This document shows, piece after piece, positions 51,254 to 63,044 of a DNA stretch of 64,000 bases (position 1 is the first letter of the stretch; every line of letters starts with the position of its first letter). Position numbers and translations under genes: made by a program. The stretch comes from Palaemon carinicauda (lineage: Eukaryota; Arthropoda; Malacostraca; Decapoda; Palaemonidae). The DNA is taken from assembly GCF_036898095.1 (NCBI RefSeq), contig NC_090746.1, positions 48,985,207 through 49,049,206 of the forward strand, written 5' to 3'. The notes beneath the pieces are model-generated. The model was not told the DNA's origin and made no database searches. It worked only from the letters and a program-made list of their open reading frames with translations.

Positions 51254-52315
51254 TTGAAAAGAACAATTCGAAATATAAGGTATAAAAGTATTTCTGAACC
51301 AGCTCTTCCTTCTCATCGTAAACATATCACTTTTCCTGAGGGTTTTACTACGTTGCCAAATGGGGAGGAGTTCTTATATTTTGATTCTGGTAATATTGAA
51401 AAGCGCATAATGATCTTCAGCACGCAGCGAAATCTACAATTGTTAGCTGAAAGCCAACATTGGTATGCGGATGGAACCTTCAAAACTGTTCCGTTATTAT
51501 TCTTTTCGTTATACACTCTACATGGTTTAAAGGAAAATATTTCATTGCCGTTAGTATATGCCTTATTGCCAGATAAATCTCAAGAAACGTATGAAATATT
51601 TTTGGGAAAGATAAAGAACTCACTCACGTCTCTACCCCCATTGTCAATAACAACAGATTTTGTAAAATCTATGAAAAAAGCATGTAAAAACACATTTCTC
51701 CAAATTAAGCAAAATGGCTGTTTTTTTCCATTTTTGTCAGTGTATCATGCGTAGCCTACTATTCAATGTCATGGGTTAAAAGAGAGGTATGAAAATGACG
51801 CAGATTTTGCTTTAAGTCTGCGAATGCTCCCTGCAATAGCATTCGTACCAACAGAGAGAGTCGTATCTACATACGAAGAGTTATGTGACAGCGATATTTT
51901 CCCCCCTGAGGTCCATGAAGTCTTGGATTATTTCGAAGATACCTGGAGAGGACGTCCAGACAGGAGACAGCGTCGTCGACCACCCCAATTTCCGCACGAA
52001 ATGTGGAACGTTTATGAAGCTGTATTACATAATTTGCCGAAGACAAATAATTCTGTAGAAGGGTGGCACAGAGCTTTTGAAGAACAGATGACAGCATGCC
52101 ATCCAAACATCTGGAAATTTATTGACTGCATTAAGAAAGAACAGGCATTAAATCAAGTTAGATTTGAGCAATACGTAGTTGGTCAAGAACCTCCCAAGAA
52201 AAAGAAAAAATATCGAGATTGTGCCCAACGACTTCGAAGACTTGTCGGAGACTATGATCCAGACGTAAATGTTATTGATTACGTGCGTGGAATAGCTCAT
52301 AATATTTCATACTAG
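51254..52315 (+). pseudogene. MULE-type transposase with one in-frame stop
   Basis: A single reading frame of about 353 codons with one TAG at 51,752-51,754. It matches the MULE transposase domain seen in animal Phantom-like elements and FLYWCH-linked proteins. WYADGTFKTVPLLFFSLYTL (first catalytic Asp) is followed by LPLVYALLPDKSQETYEIFL and SITTDFVKSMKKACKNTF (second Asp, with V where family members usually have E). After the stop come LRMLPAIAFVPTERVVSTYE, VLDYFEDTWRG, FPHEMWNVYEAVL and the NNSVEGWHRAFEEQMTACHP block. The GC...H segment just before the stop is degraded (GCFFPFLSVYHA). No N-terminal FLYWCH zinc finger is present. Confidence 0.85.
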
Positions 52316-52518
52316 ATTTTTATGTTCGAATTTATATTTTATAAAAATGTTATTTTATTTCTTTTCCTTTTAAGCAGTTATTTTGATTATGAATGTATAA
52401 ACAAATAAATAGAATGTCGTAGCAACAAATGAAGATTTTTAAATGTCCTTTATAATGTGTAAAATAAAAGAAAATTACAGATTTATTATTTGGTAAATTC
52501 TTTAACGGTGAATGGTAT

Positions 52519-52597
52519 GCTGGCGGTGAATTTTCTTTAATGGTGATTTGCTGGCGGTGAATTTTCTTTAATGGTGATTTGCTGGCGGTGAATTTTT
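52519..52597. repeat. 31-bp tandem repeat downstream of the MULE
   Basis: About 2.5 units of GCTGGCGGTGAATTTTCTTT plus AATGGTGATTT, starting at 52,519, 52,550 and 52,581. Confidence 0.85.
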
Positions 52598-52734
52598 CCG
52601 GACACAATGTCTGAAAGAGCTTGCCGATCATTTTCGATAAAAAGGCAAACAATTCATATTGGTAGTAATACATAGCTGGAAGTCAATTTTCAAAAGTATG
52701 TAGCTCTAAATAAACACAACTTCCCTTCGTTCAC

Positions 52735-53720
52735 TCTAAATGCTAGTTAAATTTTCAGTATATACTTTTATTGTAATACAACTTCCTAGTAGTTACTTGA
52801 ATTATAACACAATTTCCTTGCAGGTACTCGAATTGTAATACAGCTTCCCATTAGTTGCTCAAATTGTAACAGTTTCCCAGTGGTTGCTTGAATTTTAACG
52901 CTAACTTCCCATTAATTACTTAATTTACGACACAACTTTCCATCACTTGCTTGCATTGTGACACACGTTCCCAGCAGTAGCTAAATTTTAACAACCTCTC
53001 ATTGTTTAAATGAATTGTAACAGCTGTGAATTAGTCGAATTATAATGTAAATTTTTATTAGCTTCTCGGTTTGTCACACAAGTTTTCAGTAGGTCGTCTA
53101 ATTGCTAACATGTCGGTATCTTCCCAATAAATGTTTTAATTGTGACAGAACTACGCAGTGACCACTTTAATTGTATAACACAGGTTCCCAGTAGCTACTC
53201 TGATTATAACACAGGTTTCAAAGAGTTTCATGAGTTGTAATACGGCTTCCCAGTAGTTGATTGAATTGTAAAACAAATTCCCAATGGTAGCTCGAAATGT
53301 AACACAAGTTCTCAGTAGTTACGTGAATTGTAACATGAGTTCACAGTAGTTGTTGGGATTGTAACTCAACTTCCCAGTAGTTGATCGAAGAGTAATACAA
53401 CTAACCATTTTTTACTTAAATTGTAACACAACTTCGAATTAGTCCCAAATTATAACACGAATTCTCATTTGCTGCTCAAATTCTAACACAATGTCCTATT
53501 AGTTGCCCGAATTGTAACACAACTTCCTTATAGTCATTTTAATAGCAACACTTCATTATGGTTTTTTTGATTGAAACATGGCATCTTGGTAGTCACGAAT
53601 TATAACAACTGTCCGGTTGCTCTAATTGTAACTCCATATTTTAGTAGCTTTAATTGTAATAAAATTTTCTTGTAGTTGATCCAAAGGTCACACAAGTTCC
53701 TTGAAGTTAATGCAATTGTA
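52735..53720. repeat. Degenerate ~31-bp satellite array, block 1
   Basis: Around thirty diverged units with an approximate consensus ACTTCCCAGTAGTTGCTCGA followed by ATTGTAACACA. Unit lengths vary from about 29 to 36 bp. No ORF. The same unit makes block 2 at 56,650-57,520. Confidence 0.8.
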
Positions 53721-53959
53721 ACTGCACTTCGGGATCTTATGTGTTGCGGTGTGTAGTTCTTTTGGTATGTTTTGCTTTGCTGTGACTTGCAAGACTAGTA
53801 TGGGCAAATTTCCCTACAACATAATCTAGGCACTGGAGATCCCTGAAGGAGGTGGTGGACAGAAAAGTCCTGTAGGGATGGCCAACCGGTTGCTATGCAC
53901 CATTTCTGCTGCTGAAACATCTATGGTGTTCTTAGGAGTGGTCTTCTGTCCGAGGAGGA
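53721..53959. other. Unassigned sequence between satellite and decayed Gypsy
   Basis: No ORF or repeat recognised. It may be the 3' end of the Gypsy remnant. Confidence 0.35.
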
Positions 53960-55760
53960 CCCAGGGGAGTTGTGTAAACTAACTGGAGTCAGTGCAACGG
54001 AACATGAAAGCTGCTTTGATGCTATGATGGAAATAATACTCCATTCCATTGGCTGCTGGGTTGTAAGAGGTAGTCTGATATAGGGTGACCCCAAGAAGAT
54101 GCCTTAATGATGTCCACAATTGAGATGTGAAATAGTGCTCCTGTTGAAAGTAATAGGCCCTGGGATGCCGAATCCTGCTATCCATTCCAAAAGTAAGGCA
54201 GTAATACTTGAGACGGATGTTGCATCTTGCATGGGATAGCTTCTGGCCAACGAGTGGAGCAATTGATGACTTAGAAAAGGTAACAGCATTCTTATGACAT
54301 TGGTAGGGGACCTACCACATCAACGTAAAATTTGCCTACATTCACGTTGAGGGGGGTAGGCTCCCTACCAATTTTTTAAGTTGACGATAGGTGCCCACAC
54401 TAGAATCCATATATTGGTCTCCATAGTAATGCAATGCCATATGAACTTTTACTACTGTAGCTGTGCTATAGGTCAGTGTAAGGGTTGTAGGAAGTCATGG
54501 ATCAATTGAAACACCTGTTGGCACAAAGCAGCTGGTATCCACAGGTGTAGCCAATCAGTACTGGTGTTACAGAAGAGGGTGGTACTGAAGTCACCAAGGG
54601 TGACGTCTTCCCAGTGGAAAGACGTGCAGAATGTCCTGCATGTATGCTACTCTGGATCCTTTCGTTGGGCTTCAGGAGGTCTAGAGTGGAAAACACTATA
54701 TCACTGTGAAGGTAGGTGGTGGTGATGTTGGGGAGGTAGTATTAGTCTGGTTCCATCTGCATGTTAAGTCACCTGTAATCCTCACAAGGGTGTAAGGATC
54801 CGTTCTTCTTCAGTATGATGTGTAGGGCCAACGGCCATGGCTTGAGGTTTTTTTTAAAAAAGGCCTGTTTCTTTAATTTTGGCAAATGTGCCTTTAGCAG
54901 CTGTCAAAAAGTTTGGGGGCGCTCATCTAAATCTTTCAAGTGTTGGGGGCCCTGTTGTCTTGATATGGTGGTAAATACTGGGTTTGGCGGGAACAGTGGC
55001 CGTCGCGTAGTTCTGGTTGGAAGACGTCGAGATGTAAAGTGAGGCATCCGCGGGCATGCTGATGTGGAGAGCAAGGTCTGAGAGAGTAGGTAATAGAGGT
55101 GTGGAGGAAATGGGCGAGGAAATCTGGACCGTTGAGAGGCAATGTAACGTCAGTGACGAGGAAATACAACCAGTACTGGGTGCTGTCAAACGACAGTGTC
55201 GGCATCTCATAAGGGCATCAAGAGGCTTAAAATGACGAAGTCGTACCCTTCAGAGAGAACGTGGCATCAGGGAGTGACAGGCACCAGTATCTATCAGAAA
55301 TTGCACCTTAGATCCTGAGTCATGAAAAAAAGAATGGTGGTATTGAATGGGAAGGCCTCAGCCACAAGTGATAGCCTACTAAACAAATTTTTTTCTAACC
55401 ATTGGCATCTGGTTGCACATTTCTTTGTAGCAGCCCAAAATCTGGAATGGTAGAAGCCCAACTAAGGGCGAGGGTTGTCATTCCTTGGCCGTCTAGGGCT
55501 TTGGTTGAAGCAGGGGTGTTGGACGGCTTCGTTGGTGTTCAGGTATGTTCTGAGGTGGCTTCAGTCAGCGTTGAGTGGTTGTTTCCTTCCTCTGGATTGA
55601 AGACATTAAAGGAGATCCTGTTGATGGGGAAGAGGCTGATCATAAGGGCATCGACTCTAGTCATCAGGTCCTTCGTGGGCAAGGTGTCGACCATCGGGAA
55701 GGGTGGGTTGCACAGGTTTGGGCAGGCATTGTATTCAGAAGGCACCGAGTAAGTTCACTT
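53960..55760 (-). pseudogene. Decayed Gypsy element (gag end, protease, RT start, integrase)
   Basis: Minus-strand pieces in the right order: a gag-end segment near 55,740-55,540 (VDTLPTKDLMTRVDAL), protease-like VTLPLNGPDFLAHF near 55,130, the linker YHHIKTTGPPTLERFR at 54,970-54,923, an RT start (FSTLDLLKPNERIQ) at 54,690, then after a large deletion the integrase zinc region (WIPAALCQQVFQLIHDF near 54,530) and core (ARSYPMQDATSVSSITALLL, WIAGFGIPGPITF, YQTTSYNPAANGME). It resembles the Gypsy element at 16,464-21,237 at the protein level but is much older. Many stops and shifts are present. Confidence 0.75.
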
Positions 55761-56640
55761 TATGAGGAAAATCGTCTGCAGCAGGCTGAAAGCAAGCAAC
55801 GCTGAACATTTTTCAGAGGGCAATCAGTGCCTTTTCTTCCCCCAACAGTTGTTGAGAGAGCTGAAAAATCTTGGCTACCTGACCTGCTGGTACAGTGAGT
55901 ACTGCTCCAGGAGGTATGATTTGCGGGCGTCATACTGCAGTGGGTATCCCTTTGCTTACAAAGCCAATCGCAGATTTCTGGGAAGGTTTTGTTTAGGGTC
56001 ACATCGAGGACTTAGTTCGCTTTGCTGCAAGAGCAGGTCACACCCTTGATATGAAACTAAACCTTGGCATGTTGAAACCAGGCAAACCCATCTCTGCTGG
56101 TGAAAGGCAGGAGTTTCTCTGTGGCAGCTTCGGCAGATAAGTCAGTGTCAGTGGTGGACATTGTCGGAGGAAACAGCAAACGAAGTAGTGGGCTGGGTGT
56201 TTAAATCAATCCGTGGATAACAATGTGACAAGCTTTGGAGATGTGTTGTTGATGCTAGAGCCTCTGAACAACTAGTTTATTTAGCGAAAAACACAGGTTT
56301 TTATATGCTCCCAATGGGTTACATAAGATTGGCAATTACTTAGTAAAAATGATGAAGGCGTCATAAGTATGAGTACATTCAACGGCTTTTGTCGTTTAGG
56401 TTGTATGGCTCTTGCAGCTTGTAAGCAGTTACAGTTAGTGAGGCACCTGAGGTTGACATTGGCATAAATATTGAAAATAGAATAACGTTTTTGAAACTAT
56501 AGTCGAAGTTAGCATGTGTTAAATTCGACGGTTTTTTCGTTAGGGTTACTGGAATTCATTGACAATTACTATGAGCGCTGCTTGATCGAGAGAGAGATAC
56601 AGAGCAAAATCCTTATTTGTATGTGCGCCGCTTGTTGCGT
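55761..56640. other. Possible 5' end of the decayed Gypsy; otherwise unassigned
   Basis: No clear protein motif. A stretch around 56,225-56,310 (TGACAAGC..., AACTAGTTTATTTAGCG) is loosely like the Gypsy LTR start, which is weak evidence for an LTR remnant. Confidence 0.3.
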
Positions 56641-56649
56641 GTGCATTAC

Positions 56650-57520
56650 ATGTATATGACACAAATTCCTGGTAATTGCAAGGGTATTCTAGCTATATCA
56701 CAATTTCCTTCTTGTTGCTCAAGTAGCAATCCAACTATCTGGAATTTATTCTATTTATAACAAAACTTCCCGATACTCGCTCTAATTGTAACTCAGCTTT
56801 TGGTAGTCGCCCATATTGTAACTACTTCTAGGTAGTTACTTTCATTGTAGCACAGTTTTCTGGTAGTTGCTATAATTATAACATGCCTTCCAGATAGTAG
56901 TAAATATAACAAAACGTCCTTATTGTCACTCTAATTGCAACGCAGCTTCCGTATAATCACTCAAATTGCGAACCAGCATCCTTATAGTCACTCTAATGGC
57001 AACAGAACATCCTGCCAGTGTTTTTAATTGTAACATGACCTCTTGATAGTCAAAGTGATTACTGTAAAACAACTTCATGGTTAGTTGTAGTTGTAACACA
57101 ATTTCCTGGTACCTATTCCAATTCCAGTACTAGTTCCTTTTCGTCTATGCAGTAGCAATGCAACATCCGGGTAGTTGCTGTATTTGTAACATAACTTCGC
57201 AGTAATTGATCTGGCTGTAGCCTAATTTATCGGTAGTCACGTTAATTGTAACAGGACTTCCCAGTAGTCGCTCATATTGTGACAATTTCCAGGTAGTATT
57301 TTCATTATAGCACAACTTTTTGGTAATATAGTTGCTCTTAATGTAACATAACTACATGGTGTTCGCTATAATATCAACATAACCTTCCGGTAGTTTCTGT
57401 GATTGTAACACATTTTTCAGTTATCATTATAATGGTAGAACTAGTTCCTAGTAGTTGCTGTAACTGTAACACACTGTAACAACTTTCCTATAGTAAATAA
57501 TTGTAACACAGCTTCCAGGC
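56650..57520. repeat. Degenerate ~31-bp satellite array, block 2
   Basis: The same unit as block 1, for example CTTCCCAGTAGTCGCTCATA and TTCCGGTAGTTTCTGTGATT followed by GTAACACA. Diverged, with no ORF. Confidence 0.78.
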
Positions 57521-58084
57521 TATCCATTTTTTTTATCTACGTTAAGGGAATTTTATAATTTGGCAAATTTGGTAGATAAAAACAGTGGGAGCAGAAATTT
57601 TCTTGCTTTTATATGCTATCTTACTTGTACGGTTAAGGAATAATAGCAGGCAAGCTGCTTTTGGTTTTCCTGAGATGAAAACCAGTCGAAAGAGGGTAAT
57701 ATCTCTGAACCTTGCAGCTTTTAAAATCATTGGGAAATTTATGATTGAAAATAAAGTTTTCTAATTGTGTGCGGAAATGGGTAGCTTGTAAGGCGAAGAT
57801 TTTGTGGCATTATAGCGTAATGAAAATAAGTCAAGTGACTATCAAAGTTTAAGATAAAAGATATGTAGAGAGTTTTGTGAGTTTAATGTCGGTTTTTATC
57901 CGACGAAGAATATTGGCGATTCGTTTCTTTGGGCTGAAGGTAATTCTATGAGGTTAATAACGTTTATTTGTATTTTCTTTTAAGAATACAGTATCCCTTT
58001 ATTTTAACATTTTATTTCTATTTATCTAATCTATATAGTTTATATAGAAAATATTTATTTTGATATCACTGTTCTTAAAATATT
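57521..58084. other. Unassigned AT-rich intergenic sequence
   Basis: No supported ORF, RNA gene or repeat. Confidence 0.5.
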
Positions 58085-58192
58085 CTATTTTTCCCGGTTT
58101 CCTGTCCTCACTGGGCTATTTTCCCTGTTGGGGCCCCCGGGCCTATAGCATCCTGCTTTTCTAACTAGGGCTGTAGCTTAGTAAGTAAGTAA

Positions 58193-58243
<51 letters not shown>

Positions 58244-58245
58244 GT
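58085..58245 (+). mobile_element. 3' tail fragment of the LINE-C family
   Basis: CCTGTCCTCACTGGGCTATT, GTTGGGGCCCCCGGGCC and AACTAGGGCTGTAGCTTAG match, in opposite orientation, the 3' end of LINE-C at 36,435-36,530. It ends in GTAAGTAAGTAATAAT and a run of about 17 AAT units (58,193-58,242). This is a severely 5'-truncated copy. Confidence 0.82.
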
Positions 58246-58930
58246 ATCTGTGTATTCATGTTTTACGCGACGCTAAGTTAAATTGGGCAATATAAGACCG
58301 TAGACTCTTTAATGGTTATGCCTATTTAGTGAGATTGTACACCAAAGTGATTTTTATATGCTGTTACATGGAGGCTGTTTATTTGAATTTTATTCTCTTT
58401 GATCCAATGTTTATTACACTTCAAATTCAACACCCTCTAATTTTCAATAATTTTAACGAGAGTCTTGGTAGTTTCAATTTAGTGCTGTTTCTTTGTGGTC
58501 GTATCACGTATTTTGTTTTTTTCCAGAAAGTATTAAATGAAACGGTTGACATCGGTCAGTTAAGTTTTTTCAATATGTGACGCATTTATTGAAATGGTGT
58601 TTGTATTTAAATATGGGTTTATTTTTTACATTTATTCCATATATTCTACACTTTGTGCTTTTACAATACCGGGTGGTTATCTTTGGTACACTTTTTAGGT
58701 AAGACTACATTTTAGAAATTGTTACTATTACTATCTAAATTTTGATTAACCAAATAACCTTTGAATGGGTTGTTGAAAAAGACGACTTTGTGAAATGTGG
58801 TTTTGGAGACGATAATTTGGTAATTGGATTCGTGACAAATTTGTCATCCTTTTTTTTTTTTTTTTTTTTTTATAATTTTAGTCTTAACAATTTATTCGTT
58901 TATTGATTTTCACCATTAAGTACTTGGTCG
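58246..58930. other. Unassigned intergenic sequence with a poly-T run
   Basis: AT-rich; poly-T at about 58,850-58,870. An 83-codon open frame at 58,329 is not supported by any motif. Confidence 0.5.
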
Positions 58931-58932
58931 AG

Positions 58933-58934
<2 letters not shown>

Positions 58935-59000
<66 letters not shown>
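58935..59000. repeat. (TA)n microsatellite
   Basis: About 32 uninterrupted TA units. Confidence 0.95.
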
Positions 59001-59001
<1 letters not shown>

Positions 59002-59841
59002 ATTGATAGATAGGTATGTAATATACATATTTATGTTTATATAAATCTCTTTATTCTCTGAGCTGCTGATGTATCATCTCTGTAGGTGCATGTAGCTAGA
59101 CTATTCTAGTAGGATTTCTCTTTACGTGTTGTTCTTCCACAATTCAGCAATCCGAAGACTAATGCGGTATTGATAATATTTTTGTTTAGTATGTATGTCA
59201 TGTGTCTATAAGGGAAACCTGTTTAATACCAGTAAGAAATATTTAGAACAGTCATTTAATCCTAGTATGCGATTTCTCTTCAAGATTATATTCCCTCTCA
59301 TTAAAGTGTTTGTCTCTTTCTAAAGTCGATAATTGCTGACCGATTTTTATAAATAGGAAGAAGCGACTGAATGCAAGTTTTCCAACGTTAACAGACCCAG
59401 AGAAACTAGGTCAGTCTCCTCTCCTAGTGATTCAACTTTATAGAACCTGAGCTGTTTAGCACTACTGTAGTTCCTGGTGGTTACGTGCGTAGGAGTTAAC
59501 TATTGCCATTTTTTATAGCGCATCCAGAAACAACAACAAACATCTCATTCATGCTTCAGGAAACCTTACATCGTAAATGGGTGGCTTGATGTTTATTTAG
59601 AACAGGTTTTTTTATTCATTGCCATGGGGGTTTATTATGTCAATGATCTGTGGGATGGAAGAGGATGGGGTTTGTGGGTGTCGAATTATTCACCTCTTCA
59701 CTCTTCGATGTTTTCGGTGTTTTTTTCATTTCTGTATTTGGCTGTTTGATAGATTTTATTCTGTTGTTTCTATTTTTAGGGAAATTTCTCTGTCTGCTGG
59801 CGCTCTTGTCCGGGATCCTTCGATTAGTATTAGTATTTTTG

Positions 59842-59843
<2 letters not shown>
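59001..59843. other. Unassigned intergenic sequence
   Basis: No gene or repeat recognised. Confidence 0.5.

Positions 59844-59932
<89 letters not shown>
59844..59932. repeat. (GA)n microsatellite 1
   Basis: About 44 GA units. The long Ser/Leu open frames on the minus strand here are products of the repeat. Confidence 0.95.
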
Positions 59933-59935
<3 letters not shown>

Positions 59936-59999
59936 GGTGAACTGAGAAAAGAAAAGACGATGAAGTAGGGTATAGATAATGAAAGGAACAGTGAAGAGT

Positions 60000-60005
<6 letters not shown>

Positions 60006-60061
<56 letters not shown>
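60006..60061. repeat. (GA)n microsatellite 2
   Basis: About 28 GA units, 73 bp after the first tract. Confidence 0.95.
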
Positions 60062-60065
<4 letters not shown>

Positions 60066-60792
60066 CAAGTATTGCGCATGCTTAACCGGGGAGGAGGGCC
60101 GGGCTGAGAAGTGTTTGAGGCTGGAACAACCCCACCAGTAGCGCTGTGGCTCTGGTGGTGAAAGGGTGTGAATGTGCTACTCCGGTGGCCCCTCTCTCTC
60201 CAGTCCTTTGGGGATAAAAAAAATCATCTCCCTTTTTTCATTATTTTTCATTTTGACATTTTTTCAAAGATCCCTCTTGAACGGCATCCTTTCCCCTCCC
60301 CCAACTTCCTCATCGGAAGAATTACACATAGTGCCTGGTCAACCTCCTTTGAGAAGAAGCGTTTTGGGAGGACGCGTGAGCAATATACGATGAAGTAATT
60401 TCGTTTGAAACCTGTTTTTGTAGTAAAGCATACAGCTTAAAGCTTAAGAATTTTCACGATAGTGTTTGTGGCCGATGTGAGATAAGGGCCATTTGATTCA
60501 GACAAGTGGATGTTTGTTGAAGGGAGAGAGAAACAATGGAAAACGTGTCCTTTCTTTGATTAACATCATTCATAAAAAAGAAGGATCAAGTAAAGCCGCC
60601 TCGGATGGATGTTGCCTAATTACCCTCGACCCGAATAGAGAAGAGAGAGGCAGCAAGGAAGGTGGTCAATGTTGTATCAGTGTGACCATATCAATTCCCC
60701 CTCCACATTCCGCCTTGGATGTTTGTTGTAATTATCATTTCCAGCGTTGAATCTTTTCTTCTCTTTCTCTCTTTCACTCTTGAGATCAAGTG
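60062..60792 (+). other. Sequence upstream of the receptor exon
   Basis: GC content rises towards 60,790. It presumably contains 5' UTR or promoter of the receptor gene or an intron before it. I see no convincing TATA box or transcription start motif. Confidence 0.35.
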
Positions 60793-62280
60793 ATGCCGGA
60801 TGGTGCTAGATCTGAAGGCACCGCGGCATCCCATCATCATTTTGTGTGTCCTCGGGATTTCTCTCGTCGCGGAGAAGCAGAGCTTCGGCAGGAGAGTGAG
60901 GTCCCCGGTGGCAAGGGCAAACAGCGACAAGTTGGAGGAATTGGAGGAGGAGGAGGGACTGTATCTGTCAGACTGGTCGACCTCCGCACCCAACTAAAGG
61001 AGAACCATTACACTTCACCGGGGGAGATTCAAGCCTTTGGCCAACGGCGGCAGAAGCAGCAGAAGCAGCGGGAGGTTTTCCAAAAACACGCTTTAAAGTC
61101 ACGTCATCGGGGCCTCGCCTCCTCCGTACCCCAGGGACACGGGGTCCTTCGACTGCAGCAGCAGTATCAGCAACCGCCGGTGGCTCGATCAGAAGAGGAG
61201 GTGGTGGGGTGTGAGTGTCCCCCTGCCAGGCAGGGCTCTGTTTGTCCCCGGTTCGCGTTGCCTCCTCATGGCTCTGGGCGAAACAAAAATGTAAATATCA
61301 CGTTAACGCTAAGAGAGGCCGGGTCACCTCCGGCTCGCGACGAATCGAGGTCAATGTTTGTTCGACCGGGCCATGACCTGGCCCGTGTGAGGCCCTTGAG
61401 AGTGTGTCGCAGGGAGGAAACTTTCTCCTCCTCCATCCCTTCCCCCTCCCCTTTCGAGACAGTCTCCCAGGGGTCAATCGGGGTCAAGGGTCAGACGAGA
61501 GCGCGGTGTCCCAAGAGATTGAAAGTCATGCCCGTAACGCCCAGAGACACCCCACAGAGGAGCGAAGACACGGAAGACGCCCTCCTCCTGCTCGGTCGGC
61601 TCCCCTCCCTCTCCCCACTAACGACCGGAGAGTGCCGCTGCAAACCTGGTGGAGAAGCCGATGGAGGAGGGCGAATTATCGCCCACAAGAGATCGCACAG
61701 GAAAGGACCACTGACCAATTCGCCATCATTATCAAACGCTGCGAAACGGCGCCAGCAGGAGGACGGGGAGGTCAAAAAGGAGCCCAGTGACATAAGGGTC
61801 TCCCCGTCACCTCATAAAACCACAGAGGGGGACGTTTCCCATGAGGAACTGTACCCACAGGCGAGATCACTCTCCCCAACATCATCAGCGGCGATACCCC
61901 GCCGTCATTCCGATAGCCATCATCATCATTATTACCATCTTCATCGTCGCTTCCGATCTAAAAACAGCCCCAGCGGCGGGAGCAACAACATCAGCAGCGG
62001 AGGAGGAGGAGGATGGGGCATCAGCAACAGCAGTAACAGCAGCTGGAGCAACCTACTGACAACCAAGCATTCTTCCTCCTCCTGCTCAAGTAAATTTTTC
62101 CTGGCCAGCCTGCTGATCATGGTGAGCGTTCTGGTGCCTGCCGAATGCGGGAACCCGGACGCCAAACGCCTCTATGACGACCTCCTCTCCAATTACAACA
62201 AATTGGTGCGCCCTGTGGTGAACGTGACCGACGTCCTCACCGTTAGGATAAAGCTGAAGCTCTCACAACTTATCGATGTG
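60793..62280 (+). CDS. Nicotinic acetylcholine receptor alpha subunit, first coding exon (N-terminus uncertain)
   Basis: A 496-codon frame open to a splice donor. The end is diagnostic: a hydrophobic signal-like segment ([18 protein letters not shown], about residues 435-452), then [32 protein letters not shown] and [10 protein letters not shown]. This is the mature N-terminus of an arthropod nAChR alpha subunit, most like the alpha3/alpha4 type, including an N-linked glycosylation site NVT. The protein is a plasma-membrane ligand-gated cation channel subunit. The frame ends in phase 0 at GATGTG|GTAAGT. The ~434 residues before the signal segment are low complexity (Ser, Gly, Arg, His runs) and would put a signal peptide in mid-protein, so the true start may come from an upstream exon or an internal site, with the upstream ORF partly or wholly untranslated. 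Confidence 0.85.
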
Positions 62281-62286
62281 GTAAGT
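62281..62286 (+). other. Splice donor of the receptor exon
   Basis: GTAAGT directly after LIDV, in phase 0. Arthropod nAChR genes commonly have an intron near this point of the extracellular domain. Confidence 0.82.
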
Positions 62287-62366
62287 CAATGGCATAAAAA
62301 AGGAGGAAAGTTATGGTCCTAGAGTCTTCACTATTTAGGATAAATGGAAAGAACGGATGAGCGATA

Positions 62367-62369
<3 letters not shown>

Positions 62370-62440
<71 letters not shown>
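62370..62440. repeat. (TA)n microsatellite
   Basis: About 35 TA units; a second TA run with a few TG/CA interruptions follows at 62,474-62,546. Confidence 0.95.
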
Positions 62441-62442
<2 letters not shown>

Positions 62443-62473
62443 TTAATGTGTCTATATACATTATTTTACAAAT

Positions 62474-62479
62474 ATATAC

Positions 62480-62546
<67 letters not shown>
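62474..62546. repeat. (TA)n microsatellite, interrupted
   Basis: TA units with ACATATATGTATATG interruptions near its start. Confidence 0.92.
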
Positions 62547-62549
<3 letters not shown>

Positions 62550-63044
62550 TTTATTAAATGAATATTTACGTGCAATATTCTCTTTCGAAATCATTTGATT
62601 AAATTGAGCCTTGTTGCTTGCAAATAACGTTTTTTTTTTATTTAAATTGCTACAGCATATTGTTTTGATAATTAAGCGTAATAATTTTAGCGCCATGATT
62701 ATCATTACTAACTTTCCAAGTTTTCTGTGGGATTATAAATCTTGTGAGTGTTAAGAAAAATGTTTAATTTAGATGGGTAGCCTACAAGCTCTTCGTACTT
62801 AACAATTAGAAAAGTTTTAGAAGATATTTTAAGACAATAATCCCTTTAATTTATATTCAAAATTTAGTCCCCGTTACCAGACACAAATCATAGATTTCAT
62901 TTTTACGAATTCAACAAAACATTAAACAAAGAAGGAAATAGAGGGGCACTCAGTAGAGAGCATGCCATCGCCACGTCAACCAGTCTTATTTTGCCCTTAA
63001 CTCCACTGAGTACTTAACATTCTATGTATTTTCTTCCAAATCTA

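Larger units (their letters stand above)
51131..52600 (+). mobile_element. Mutator-like (MULE) DNA transposon remnant
   Basis: Region bearing a MULE transposase pseudogene, directly after DIRS-10. I could not identify terminal inverted repeats or target duplications, so the borders are approximate. The 3' side ends in a 31-bp tandem repeat (52,519-52,597). Confidence 0.6.

Noticed and set aside
52735..53720. The ~31-bp periodic array looked CRISPR-like in spacing.
   Set aside because: Units are contiguous and degenerate with no constant repeat separated by unique spacers, and the genome is eukaryotic.
59640..60079. Long Ser/Leu-rich open frames on the minus strand.
   Set aside because: They are translations of the two (GA)n tracts with no other content.
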